A stretch of 64,000 nt of DNA, taken from assembly GCF_002220865.2 (NCBI RefSeq), contig NZ_NHRJ02000012.1:1-64000 (forward strand), in the 5' to 3' direction. A program made the translations under genes and the position numbers. Below are positions 27,401 to 35,656 of this stretch, one piece after another. This DNA is from Paenibacillus xerothermodurans. GTDB taxonomy: Bacteria; Bacillota; Bacilli; Paenibacillales; NBRC-103111. Numbering within the stretch: the first letter of the stretch is position 1; each line of letters starts with the position of its first letter. The notes under the pieces are model-generated. The model made no database searches, was not told the DNA's origin, and saw only the letters and a list, made by a program, of their open reading frames with translations.

Positions 27401-28102
27401 AAAAATCATACTCCCGATCCAGCCGTAGCTGCGGTCATGAAAAAGTATCAGGATCTGGTGGCACCTATCAAGGCGGAGGTCGTAGGTGCATCCACCTCAC
27501 CGCTCAAGAAGGGCTATCCGTCCATAGCAGGGGAGTTCGGTGACGTCGCGCTTGGCAATTTGATCGCTGATGGCATGAAAGCCGCTATGGGTGCTGACTT
27601 CGCGCTCATGAACGGCGGCGGCGTTCGTGCGGATCTGCCCGCCGGCAGCATCACATACGGAGACTTATTCGCTGTACAGCCGTTTGGCAATGTGCTGAAC
27701 AAAGTGAAGCTGAGCGGTGCCGATCTGGAGACGGTGCTGAACAACCAGATCACCGGAGGGCTGGATTTCCATGTGGCGGGCTTCAAATACACTTACACGT
27801 ATGACGATGCCACAAAAGCAGGCAAAGTGGTTGACATCTTTTTGCCGGATGGAAGCAGGATCGATAAGGAACAGGAGTATACAGTCGTAGTCAATAATTA
27901 TATGACGGGCAACCAAAAGTACGCCATAGGTGAACTGGGCACCGACATCGAGGTCGGTTCCGAAGATTTGACGGCAACTGTGGATTACGTGAGATCACTT
28001 CCTAAGCCTTTTGAATATCAGCCGGAAGGCCGAATTCAGAAGGTAGCGGCGCCGGTGGCAGCGCCGGTTCCTGCGCCGGCTGCTGCGCCGGCTGCAGCAT
28101 AG
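24461..28102 (+). CDS. yfkN: Secreted bifunctional 2',3'-cyclic-nucleotide phosphodiesterase / 5'-nucleotidase (YfkN type)
   Basis: A 1213-residue exported enzyme with a signal peptide (cleavage near residue 34, VSA). The first half (about 43-650) is a cyclic-nucleotide phosphodiesterase/3'-nucleotidase with metal motifs ETTDIHSN, DNGDLIQG, TLGNHEFNYG, AHSG and SHTH. A PQPQPEPQPEP linker (about 685-697) joins a 5'-nucleotidase half with GLNDLHGQ, HAGDMIGG, TLGNHEFDEG, LAHN and AAHNH, plus a C-terminal substrate domain. It scavenges extracellular nucleotides. It ends in an Ala/Pro-rich tail without an LPXTG signal, unlike some wall-anchored homologues. AAGGGTGATG precedes the ATG. Confidence 0.93.
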   Translation: MNNRIKLSSLNKILSAAVVISLLSAPVLSNPVSAKGKFGSSEVKLRIMETTDIHSNLLNYDYYKNQPAEKLGLSKTASLVKQARSEAANSVLVDNGDLIQGTPLGTYKAKIDPLQEGEVHPAIQAMNLMGYDMATLGNHEFNYGLDFLDEVYDDAKFPFINANVYVDDQDKNPWNDRTKYTPYKIVNKKVVDENGRTQHIKVGFIGFVPPQINEWDKAHLDGKVITKNIVSTAKRFIPEMKLKGADIIIAMAHSGFSASDESTEDTVYQLSKVWGIDAITFSHTHKVFPAKSEGALDGLFLGPDKKPLPGVDNAKGTINGVAAVQAGYGGGSLGLIDLTLEKSLWNWRVTDSQSSTRETWTTHPLDAKKNISTVEPDPAIVEAVKAEHDGTVAYVNTPIGTTTDDIHSYFALVQDDPAIQVVTNAQKWYVEQYLAANKPEYKDLPILSVGAPFKAGRNGVDEYTEIKKGDLTIRSAGDLYLYDNTLKAVKVKGSVVKEWLEMSAGKFNQIDVNQSQEQPLLNPDFQVYNFDVIDGVKYQIDVTKPAKYDPAGKLVNAESSRILNLTYQDQPVDPNQDFIVVTNNYRAGGGGNFPGVKGSELVVDSADENRQILMDYISEVKEVVPTADRNWSVAPIEQNVNVTFTTSPKAAAYIAEGSRITYTEKMDDKGFAIFKLNMGGTAGGPQPQPEPQPEPQPDPNVKVQLLGLNDLHGQLDTDTKLGADLAGSMEYTAAAMKQREAENPNTLLVHAGDMIGGSPLISALFQDEPTVEVMEAMGFDVGTLGNHEFDEGIAELKRMLHGGQHPKGTQGYDGMNFPVVAANAYDTATGELITEPYAVKDAGGKKIGFIGVVTQETPNMIVRKGNETLQIRDEVEAINRYASELKSQGVEAIVVLAHNPATQSGKTESNDAADIAQRVDDEVDVIFAAHNHVKVDKEVDNKLIVQAYSYGSAFSDVDLELDPVTGEIVKKDAEIVTVYQKNHTPDPAVAAVMKKYQDLVAPIKAEVVGASTSPLKKGYPSIAGEFGDVALGNLIADGMKAAMGADFALMNGGGVRADLPAGSITYGDLFAVQPFGNVLNKVKLSGADLETVLNNQITGGLDFHVAGFKYTYTYDDATKAGKVVDIFLPDGSRIDKEQEYTVVVNNYMTGNQKYAIGELGTDIEVGSEDLTATVDYVRSLPKPFEYQPEGRIQKVAAPVAAPVPAPAAAPAAA

Positions 28103-28128
28103 CAACGTGCTTCGACGCCTGAACCAAA

Positions 28129-28178
28129 AAATCCCCTGCACGCCGAGAACTAATTGTTGTCTGCGTGCAGGGGATTTG
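28129..28178. terminator. Bidirectional terminator between yfkN and the beta-helix gene
   Basis: AATCCCCTGCACGC pairs with GCGTGCAGGGGATT across the 28129-28174 region, with A- and T-rich flanks on the two sides, between convergent genes. Confidence 0.8.
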
Positions 28179-28188
28179 CTTTTCACTG

Positions 28189-29883
28189 CTACCCGCTCAC
28201 TCTCAGAAAATCTGCGACGAAAGATACTCCGGCGGGATTGATAGGACCGCTGGTGACATAGTTCAGAGCTTCCACTGTGATGACGATTGAACTCCCCGCT
28301 TGGACCGGATTGAACACCTTGGTATACTGCCGCAGCCGCTGCCAGTTATATGGCGGCGCAGCATCTGTGGTGAGGCTGCTGCCTGGCACCATGCTGCCGT
28401 CATTTAATCCGCCGGGAGGTGTGATAGATTGAATAAGCGTTCCGGCGGCGTCATATTCTTCGATATATAGTCTGTGGGCGTTGTCGGCGAAGACTGTCGC
28501 GGCCACTACGTGACTGTCAATACTAGGAGCCGCAAATGCCTGGGCAAAATAGCTCAGCTCTCCCGGATCCAAACTCAAATCCGCCCATACAATCTGAGGA
28601 GAGCCAAAGAGCGTGGCATTGTTGGGTGCTTCATAATCATGGATTTCCGGCCATACCGCATTAACGTTACCAATGTCCTGAGCAAGCGTCCCCGTGCCGG
28701 ACATTGCCGCGAGAACCGCAGCTGTCTTTGAGGCTGCTGCAAAGGTAGTTGTTGATGTACTGGCCTGCCTTGGCACGGACGGTACAATCACCGGTTCCGG
28801 TGGCGGCGGGGGAACCGGATCGCTGCTAAGGAATGGGACAAATTCAACCACACCGTCCGGGTCCACAACCTCATCCCCTGTCCCGATCGGACCCGGTCCA
28901 GAGGGACTGCCCCACCAGTTGTTGGTGGCGTCCAATCTGCGTGGCGTGGGGTTGTACGCACCCGCATCAACTAACAGTCCTGCGCCTGCGTTTCCCGCAA
29001 TACTGTTATTTTTAGCCCGAATGGCAGCGTTAGGCACCGGAGTGGTCGTAAATACGGTATTCACAGAGATCCCGTTGCCGGTGCTATTTGTAATTCTGTT
29101 GCCTTCAATCTCCGTTAGCGTTGTACCTCCGGCAATGAAGATCGCCGTGCCCTGCGTGTTATTCATCATGTTCTCCGTGATTTTCATATTGGTTGTGAAA
29201 GTCAGCGCGATTGAGTTATCGTTCACCATTTGGTTGTTTGCGATGACGATATTCCGTTGGGGTGGCGGCGGTGGCGCCGCTGGCGGTGCGTTGGAGCCTG
29301 CGGCAAAATTAATAGACGCGGCCGGCGTGTGTACTTCGAATCTGTTACTTTCAATGTAAAGATTTTGGGTGCCCATATCCGTGTAAATGCCATTTCCTCC
29401 AGCGCCGCCTCCGGCTTGATTGTTCGCCTGAAGGAGATTAAATTTCACCTGCGAAAATGTTGTGTCCGGTGTGCTGGTATTTGAGTTCAAGTATATACCG
29501 CCGGCGTTATTTTGGATGATGTTATTGAATATCCAGTATCCCGAGAATAGCGGTGAGGTGTTAATTCCAACCCCGACGGGGTTGTTTCGGATGGTAAACC
29601 CATCGACAACAACATTTTCCCGATTCACTTGAATGCTGCCGGAACCACTCATAATCTCAATGATCGACTCCGTGCCCGGTACTGCCGAACGCAACCGGGC
29701 GTCAACCCCCGCTTGTGCGCCGAGCAATTGTACGAGTTTAGTGATGACGATGGGGCCGCCTTCTGTCGCATTGTTATATACCCCGGGTCCGACACGAATG
29801 GTATCATAATCGACGACGGCAGGATCAGCCAAAGCCGAATTGATTGTAGGAAAATCAGTCGGCACAAACCAGGTAGTAGCCAA
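28189..29883 (-). CDS. Right-handed parallel beta-helix repeat protein
   Basis: A 564-residue protein. Residues 1-330 form a beta-helix of the NosD/pectate-lyase-repeat type, starting with TWFVPTDFPTINSAL and containing many NxI/NxM turns and a closing NNWWGSPSGP motif. A Pro-rich linker (about 357-366) leads to a C-terminal beta-sandwich-like domain of about 160 residues. There is no signal peptide, although the fold is normally extracellular; such proteins in Paenibacillus may be released on mother-cell lysis or be spore-associated (inference). A Pro-rich run also interrupts the helix at about 204-209. The substrate is unknown. Confidence 0.75.
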   Translation of the reverse strand: MATTWFVPTDFPTINSALADPAVVDYDTIRVGPGVYNNATEGGPIVITKLVQLLGAQAGVDARLRSAVPGTESIIEIMSGSGSIQVNRENVVVDGFTIRNNPVGVGINTSPLFSGYWIFNNIIQNNAGGIYLNSNTSTPDTTFSQVKFNLLQANNQAGGGAGGNGIYTDMGTQNLYIESNRFEVHTPAASINFAAGSNAPPAAPPPPPQRNIVIANNQMVNDNSIALTFTTNMKITENMMNNTQGTAIFIAGGTTLTEIEGNRITNSTGNGISVNTVFTTTPVPNAAIRAKNNSIAGNAGAGLLVDAGAYNPTPRRLDATNNWWGSPSGPGPIGTGDEVVDPDGVVEFVPFLSSDPVPPPPPEPVIVPSVPRQASTSTTTFAAASKTAAVLAAMSGTGTLAQDIGNVNAVWPEIHDYEAPNNATLFGSPQIVWADLSLDPGELSYFAQAFAAPSIDSHVVAATVFADNAHRLYIEEYDAAGTLIQSITPPGGLNDGSMVPGSSLTTDAAPPYNWQRLRQYTKVFNPVQAGSSIVITVEALNYVTSGPINPAGVSFVADFLRVSG

Positions 29884-30115
29884 GTAAGCCCACCTCCGTC
29901 TAAGCTTCTGGTAACTATGAAGAAACTAGAAACCTTGCATGATTACCATATTCATCGGAAGAGGTCGCTGACCGGGTTGATGCAGTGCTTAATGTTAACC
30001 AGATTTTGAGACCAATACACAGATGCCATGGCTCTTCATCTCCATGTTAGCTAGTTCACCACGTGCACATTCGCCTGCATCGCCCCAAGTTCAAGTGGAC
30101 CTCACGCAACGCGTG

Positions 30116-31134
30116 TTACTCCTTGGCGTTTTCGATCTCCTCAAGCAGCTCTTTGAAATCTCCCCGGTACTGGTCGATCACAGGTTTCACTGCCTCTTGC
30201 CATGGCTTTAGGTCGGATACCTCTGTGATCGTAGTGCCTGCAGCCCGCACCTTGGCTTCGGCCTCTTTTTCATACTGCTCCCACGCCTCACGCTGTTTGC
30301 TGACTGAGTCGAGAGCAGCCTGTTTAATAATTTTCCGGTCTTCGTCCGATAGCTTGCTCCAAACCGCTTCACTCACCAGCAAAATTTCCGGCAGACGTTG
30401 ATGTTTATCTAAAATAACGTGTTTCGCCACTTCGAAGTGGTTCATCGCGACCATTGATTTTCCGCGGCATCGATGACACCCGTTTGGATAGCACTGAAGG
30501 TTTCACCATTCGGCATCGGTGTGGCGCTCGCACCCAGGGCACCCACTAGATCGACATTGATTTTGTTTTGGATGACGCGGATTTTCTGGCCTTTGAGATC
30601 GTCGATGCTGTTGAGCGGCTTTCTGGAATAGAAGCTGCGCGCACCGGCGGTATAATAGCTGAGCCCCCGCATTTTGGCAGAGCTTAAGTCATCCAACAGC
30701 TTCTTTCCGGCGCTGCCTTCGAGAAATTTCCACATGTGCGCGTCGCTTTCGAAAATGTACGGCAAACTGAACACGCCAAACGCCTTGTTAAACTCCGCCA
30801 CAGGACCTGTGCTGACTCGCGTGAATTCGATTGCGCCGAGCTGGACTTGCTCCAGCACTGCTTTTTCCTCTCCCAGCTGCGCGGACGGATAGACATCGAT
30901 CTTGATCCGGCCTTGCGTGCGTTCTCCCACCAGCTCGGCGAACTCTTTATCGCCGATCGTTGTCGGATAATCCGGGGGCTGCGTCTCTGCTAACCGGAAC
31001 GTGTACTTCTTGGCCTCCGCTGCCGTGCCTCCGGCTGTTGGAGCAGCTTTATCACCCGTGCTGCAACTGGCTAGGGCGGACGCGGCAGCGATGGCACCGA
31101 TGAGCAAACAGATGAATTTACCGCTTTTGGTCAT
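30116..31134 (-). pseudogene. Frameshifted TRAP-transporter solute-binding lipoprotein (DctP family)
   Basis: The N-terminal part (30442-31134, 230 residues) has a lipoprotein signal (ASCS) and DctP motifs including RIKIDVYPSAQLGEEKAVLEQVQLGAIEF; it stops after AAENQWS. The C-terminal part (30116-30454) continues in another frame with AMNHFEVAKHVILDKHQRLPEILL. Loss of one base near 30450 explains both. DctQ and DctM membrane subunits, needed for transport, are absent on both sides, so this is an orphan relic. An assembly error at one base cannot be excluded. The 29884-30115 gap holds no gene I can name. Confidence 0.85.
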
Positions 31135-31290
31135 GTTGATTCTCCTTCGTTCTCAGGATAGTTGGCATGCAGCAGGCACAACAGCCCAATAATAGCCGGC
31201 ATGCCGCCGATTCCGAGTCTATGCACTTTGGACAGGTGATATGATAAAATTAGTATGATTAAAATTCACATAACACAGGAGATCTGGTGT

Positions 31291-32268
31291 ATGAAACTAC
31301 TACCTTTGCAAAAGAGAGGTCTCGCCGCCAGCCGGCTCGTGCTGGGATGCATGTCTTTGGGCGGGGGCTGGAACCGAGATCCCATTACCAAAGAAGATTT
31401 GCTGCAGGCGGAGCAGGCGGTGGACGCCGCGTTGTCCATCGGCGTATCCATGTTCGACCATGCTGATATATACAAGATGGGAAAAGCGGAGGAAGCATTT
31501 GCGCATGTCATGAAGGGCAAGCCCGGGCTGCGGGAGCAAATTGTGCTCCAATCGAAATGCGGTATCCGGTTCAGCGAGGGCGCGATCCCTGGGCGGTACG
31601 ATTTCTCACGGCAGCATATTGCTCAGGCGGTGGATGGCATATTGCAGCGTCTCAGCACAGAATATTTGGATGTGCTTTTGCTGCATCGGCCGGATCCGCT
31701 GATCGAGCCCGAAGAGGTGGCTGAAGCCTTCGCGAGGCTCAAAGCCGAGGGTAAGGTGCGTTACTTCGGGGTGTCCAACATGAGCGCCGCCCAAATGCGT
31801 TTTCTGCAGCAGGCGCTGCCCGAGCAGCTTGCCGTCAACCAGCTGGAGATGAGTTTGGGCCATCTGGATTGGCTCGATCACGGCGTGCATGTCAACCAAC
31901 GGGCAGGCACCGGCGTAAATTTCCCCGAGGGACTGATCGAGCACTGCCGGATGCAGCAGATCCAACTGCAGGCCTGGGCCCCCCTCGCACAGGGCAGGTT
32001 CACCGGCAAGCCCGTGGATCACGAGCCGGACAATATTAGGCGAACCGCCGAATTGGTCCGGCAAATGGCGGCCGAGAAGGGGACGACGCCGGAAGGCATC
32101 GTACTTGGCTGGCTGATGAAGCATCCGGCCATGATTCAGCCCGTCATCGGGACTGCGAACACCGAGCGCATCATCGCCTGCCAACATGCAGAGGCCCAGT
32201 CGGAGCTGATGACCCGCGAAGAATGGTACTCTCTGTACGTCAGCGCTAGAGGAGAGAATCTACCATAA
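31291..32268 (+). CDS. Aldo/keto reductase
   Basis: A 325-residue NADPH-dependent oxidoreductase with the AKR barrel. The catalytic tetrad is visible: Asp and Tyr in FDHADIYKMGKAEEAF, Lys in QSKCGI, and His in LLLHRPDPL; an NADP phosphate site is in the C-terminal IGTANTERI segment. It resembles the YdhF-type family. The start at 31291 is supported by AGGAGA and by homology; the upstream ATG at 31255 adds 12 unsupported residues. It is divergent from the TRAP relic. The natural carbonyl substrate is unknown. Confidence 0.88.
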   Translation: MKLLPLQKRGLAASRLVLGCMSLGGGWNRDPITKEDLLQAEQAVDAALSIGVSMFDHADIYKMGKAEEAFAHVMKGKPGLREQIVLQSKCGIRFSEGAIPGRYDFSRQHIAQAVDGILQRLSTEYLDVLLLHRPDPLIEPEEVAEAFARLKAEGKVRYFGVSNMSAAQMRFLQQALPEQLAVNQLEMSLGHLDWLDHGVHVNQRAGTGVNFPEGLIEHCRMQQIQLQAWAPLAQGRFTGKPVDHEPDNIRRTAELVRQMAAEKGTTPEGIVLGWLMKHPAMIQPVIGTANTERIIACQHAEAQSELMTREEWYSLYVSARGENLP

Positions 32269-32295
32269 CCGGCATGTTTGACTGGAAAAAGAGTG

Positions 32296-32528
32296 GTGTT
32301 TGCTCAAACGATGCTTGGACTCGAGCCGGATGCACTCGCCAAGCAGATCCGGATTGATCCGTTTTGCCGGAGCAGATGGACGAGCTGCTAGCCGAGCGGA
32401 TCCGAATTGGAGCGGGCCATCTGTCACTGAAAGTTACCCGTTCAAAATCTTCGTTCGATTGCTTCGACGTGCTGGTTCTCGAGAATACGACGGGCTTTGA
32501 AATCATGAACAAAGCAGACCGCAGCTAA
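32296..32528 (+). pseudogene. C-terminal remnant of an amylo-alpha-1,6-glucosidase-type protein
   Basis: Two frames read FAQTMLGLEPDALAKQIRIDP, then LPEQMDELLAERIRIGAG followed by HLSLKVTRSKSSFDCFDVLV and a stop at 32526-32528. The pattern (a LLGLEPD segment, then a RIDP-LP segment, then a beta-sheet end) matches the C-terminal end of glycogen-debranching/GH15-like proteins. The rest of the gene is missing and one frameshift separates the pieces, so it is a dead fragment. Confidence 0.6.
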
Positions 32529-32734
32529 TACATAAACCATCTCAAGTTGCGCCGGCAGGAAGTGAAACTTTTTGCTGCGGGCAGCTTTTTTTCTGCAGAC
32601 CATTACAGGGATCCACGCTGGGGACAAATTCCAGTGCGGCATTATTGTGCGGCTGTACTACATCTGGCTGTTGTAATAATTAGGCGGAACGTATATGGTT
32701 GAATTAGACGAACTAGTATTGGAGGCACCGGGAA

Positions 32735-33940
32735 TTGAAACGTTTTGTGTGGGCTTCATATGGGATGTACAGTCTTGGCGGGATGGCGGGTGTGCTGTTC
32801 GGTGCCATCATGCCCCAGCTGCTGCAGCATTACGCGGTGAGCTATACGACAGGCGGCTTTATAGTGTTTTTGCAAGCGGTAGGGTTTATGTCCGGGGTGC
32901 CGTTGGTGTCATTTCTGATGGGGCGCAGCCATTACAGGCACATTCTAATTGCGTCCGCTGCGGTCGTGGCGATCGCACAGTTGGGTATGCTGACGCTGCC
33001 CCCTATCGAACTAGTGTACGTGCTGGCCATATTAAACGGTATCGGCATATCGGCGGTGGAAACAGCGGTCGCCTCCTATATCATGGAGGCTTTCATAGGG
33101 CAAAGAGCGGTGTTTATGAGCCGATTGGAAGTAGCATACGGTTTGGGGGCGTTGGGCATGCCGTTACTGGCGAGCGCTGTTATCGTATGGGATGCGTGGC
33201 GCATTGCATTTCTTATCATTGGCGGCTTCGCACTGCTGCTGGTCTGGCTCTGGAACACAGTCACATATGCCTTAGAGGACGCACAGGGAGGTGTGCAGCT
33301 GGACGCCCGCACTGCGGCCCCGCCCAACTTCAGCACACGCCGGTCAAAGTACGCCGTCCTTTCTTTTTTCCTGTTTATGATCTTTGTGTATGTAGGCGTA
33401 GAGGGCAGCTTGAACAGCTTTCTCTCTTCCATCTTCGTCACCTATTTGGACGCTCTTCCGTATTACGCATCACTCAGCGTGTCGGTATTTTGGCTCGCTA
33501 TGGTACTTGGCAGATTGGCCATCGGCTGGGTCGCGCAGCACCTGAATTATGAGCGATACTTGTTGTACAGTATCCTCGCCTCACTGCTCAGTCTGATTGG
33601 GCTGTCGCAAGTGCAGCACCAGTTTGCCGGCTTTGTTGTGATATTTTCCCTGGGCGTCGCCATGTCTGCCGTGTATTCCATCACCATGGTGTATGCGAAT
33701 CACACGTTCCCCGGCATGGAGCGCACAGTCACGAGTCTCGTGACCGCCTTCGCCGGTATCGGCGGAGCTGTTTTCCCGGCCGTGGTCGGATACGCTATGG
33801 ATCATCTGTCCCCTGCGTCCATCTTGTGGCTCTTTATCGGATTCGCGGGTCTGCTGCTAGGGGCGCTGCTTGCCATTTTCAAGGCTTTGCATGCACTGCG
33901 TAGGCGCGCCTTGAGTCCGGCTGTTGATGTGCAGAGCTAG
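32735..33940 (+). CDS. MFS transporter
   Basis: A 401-residue major-facilitator protein with 12 predicted helices in two six-helix halves, and an A-like loop motif FLMGRSHYRH between helices 2 and 3. The TTG start at 32735 is chosen because GGAGG (32721-32725) lies 9 bases upstream. The substrate is not predictable; the sequence is most like sugar or drug exporters of the FucP/YfmO style. The 33941-34342 stretch downstream contains no gene I can support. Confidence 0.85.
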   Translation: MKRFVWASYGMYSLGGMAGVLFGAIMPQLLQHYAVSYTTGGFIVFLQAVGFMSGVPLVSFLMGRSHYRHILIASAAVVAIAQLGMLTLPPIELVYVLAILNGIGISAVETAVASYIMEAFIGQRAVFMSRLEVAYGLGALGMPLLASAVIVWDAWRIAFLIIGGFALLLVWLWNTVTYALEDAQGGVQLDARTAAPPNFSTRRSKYAVLSFFLFMIFVYVGVEGSLNSFLSSIFVTYLDALPYYASLSVSVFWLAMVLGRLAIGWVAQHLNYERYLLYSILASLLSLIGLSQVQHQFAGFVVIFSLGVAMSAVYSITMVYANHTFPGMERTVTSLVTAFAGIGGAVFPAVVGYAMDHLSPASILWLFIGFAGLLLGALLAIFKALHALRRRALSPAVDVQS

Positions 33941-34342
33941 ACCATCTAACCCAAACCCACCTTTTGCGCAGTGCAGAAACTGGAAAAATGGTGTGTCCCT
34001 AGCAGATCAGGAGAACAGTAGGGCTCGCGCTGTGGATTGCCGTTGATAGTGGAAGTTTTGTATCGGGCTAAGACTGGAGTCTCAGTCCACTGTGGTATTC
34101 CCGGCTGAAAATGACGGATACATGTGGTAGGAGCATGGTGCTTCAGACGCAGTCGAACACCCACTGACAAGTGACCAGGCATCGCTAAAAAAATGTAAAT
34201 AACAGGATAAAAGACGCTGTACCTTCATGGAAAATAAGTACTATACTTGGATGGAAATGTTGGCCAGCTTCATGGTATTTTTTGGCGGCCAACGCAGCTG
34301 TCTGGCCATGCCTATCATTTGAAAAAAGAGGTGTTTGAAAAA

Positions 34343-35204
34343 ATGAAGTCTGGTTTGAAACGTAACATGATGGTGGCTATCACCGCATTATCGGTGACAG
34401 TGGCTGTCGGAGCCGTTGGCTACGCCGATTCAGCGCTGAAGCAGATCACCGCCTATCAAAACGCCGCGCTTAACATCACTGTCAATGGCAGCAAGGTGGA
34501 CTTGTCCAGCGAAGAAGGTATGAAGAAGGTATGAAGAAGGTATGATGTACCCGCTCGTATATGAAGGGCACAGCTATGTGTCGGCACGGGCGCTTGCGGA
34601 AGCACTGGGAGCCACGGTGAAGTGGAACAACGATACGCAAACCGTGGAAGTGACAACGAGCGGCGCACCGGCCACTGCGGGCATGCCCGACAAGGATAAT
34701 TCGACCGGCACTACGACCCCAGCCGCACCAGCTGCTGCAGGGAGTGGCTTCTTAGCGAAATTGGCCGCAGACTTCACGATGGAAACGGCACAAAACACAA
34801 ACAAGCAGCAGGCTCTCGCCTTCATGACAATTTACGCCAACGCTCTTAAAACCGGTCAGACCGCCGAACTCGACGCGTTTCTCGATGCTTCCATGCTAAC
34901 TCCTCCTGATGACCAATACTGGACCGGCGTAGAAGACACAAAGGAGAGTTTGCGTAAAAAAATCTCAGGAGACAGAGCGGCGAACAAACAGGAAATCTTG
35001 GACGATTACGCAGCAGCGGTAAGTAAAATGACGGTAAGTAACGTCGAGTCAGGCTCTACATATAAGTCAGACCTCACGGCAAACATGCAGTATTACGTCC
35101 GTCCGGAAGGCTTTGACGCGTTTTCCTCACTCTCCGTGTCCCTGCACTACAGCGTGCCTTATAAACATACGGAATACTATTTAGAAAACATTTTCGTGCA
35201 ATAA
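34343..35204 (+). pseudogene. Stalk-domain (copper-amine-oxidase N-terminal type) secreted protein, frame interrupted by an 11-bp repeat
   Basis: The N-terminal frame (34343-34534) gives a signal peptide (cleavage near GYA) and the first strands of a PF07833 stalk domain (LNITVNGSKVDLSSEEG). The second frame continues with MMYPLVYEGHSYVSARALAEALGATVKWNNDTQTVEV, the rest of that domain, then a Ser/Thr/Ala linker and a domain of about 130 residues of unknown function. The break is caused exactly by three tandem copies of GAAGAAGGTAT (34511-34543); one or four copies would restore one frame. It could be a phase-variable gene rather than a dead one. AGAGGTG precedes the ATG. Confidence 0.8.
34511..34543. 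repeat. Three perfect tandem copies of an 11-bp unit inside a coding region
   Basis: GAAGAAGGTAT occurs at 34511-34521, 34522-34532 and 34533-34543, then the coding frame resumes with GATG. The unit is not a multiple of three, so copy number decides whether the stalk-protein frame is open. Confidence 0.9.
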
Positions 35205-35244
35205 ACGGATCTAGCTATGTCGTGAGATATATCTATCGCCGTTA

Positions 35245-35287
35245 CCTGCATGCCTGGTACACAAGGGCAGTAGGTATTTTTTTATTC
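35245..35287 (+). terminator. Probable terminator after the stalk-protein gene
   Basis: TACCTGCATGCC pairs imperfectly with GGGCAGTAGGTA and is followed by TTTTTTT. The stem has mismatches but the U-tract is strong. The 35288-35600 stretch contains only promoter-like AT-rich sequence and a GTATACCAA half-site at about 35566-35574. Confidence 0.5.
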
Positions 35288-35656
35288 AGTTTTTTGTATA
35301 CAATGTGCAATACACCTATTCTTCTGCATAATAATATGTTACTATACATGTAATCGCTTCCATTATTTGATTTTCATATTTTCGAGTTTCATAGGGAGGT
35401 GAGAGTATGATAATCGCACCATAATGTCTGTGTATTCGTTGGCGGTACACAGGAGGAGGCAACTGTAGTTTTAACACAAAGCCCGGCAATGTAAGAATAA
35501 TTAACACAATAGTGTGTTGAAAACCACTTAATTCAACCATTTGAAGGATTGTATTAATACTAATTGTATACCAAAAACCAAAAATACTGTTTCCCAACCA
35601 GAAAGTATGCTAAAATTATGAAAAAGTATATTTTTCAGAGAGGCGGGGATTGGAAT

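Noticed and set aside
32695-33552. 285-residue ORF overlapping the MFS gene in another frame
   Set aside because: Arg/Cys/His-rich shadow of the transporter gene with no start signal.
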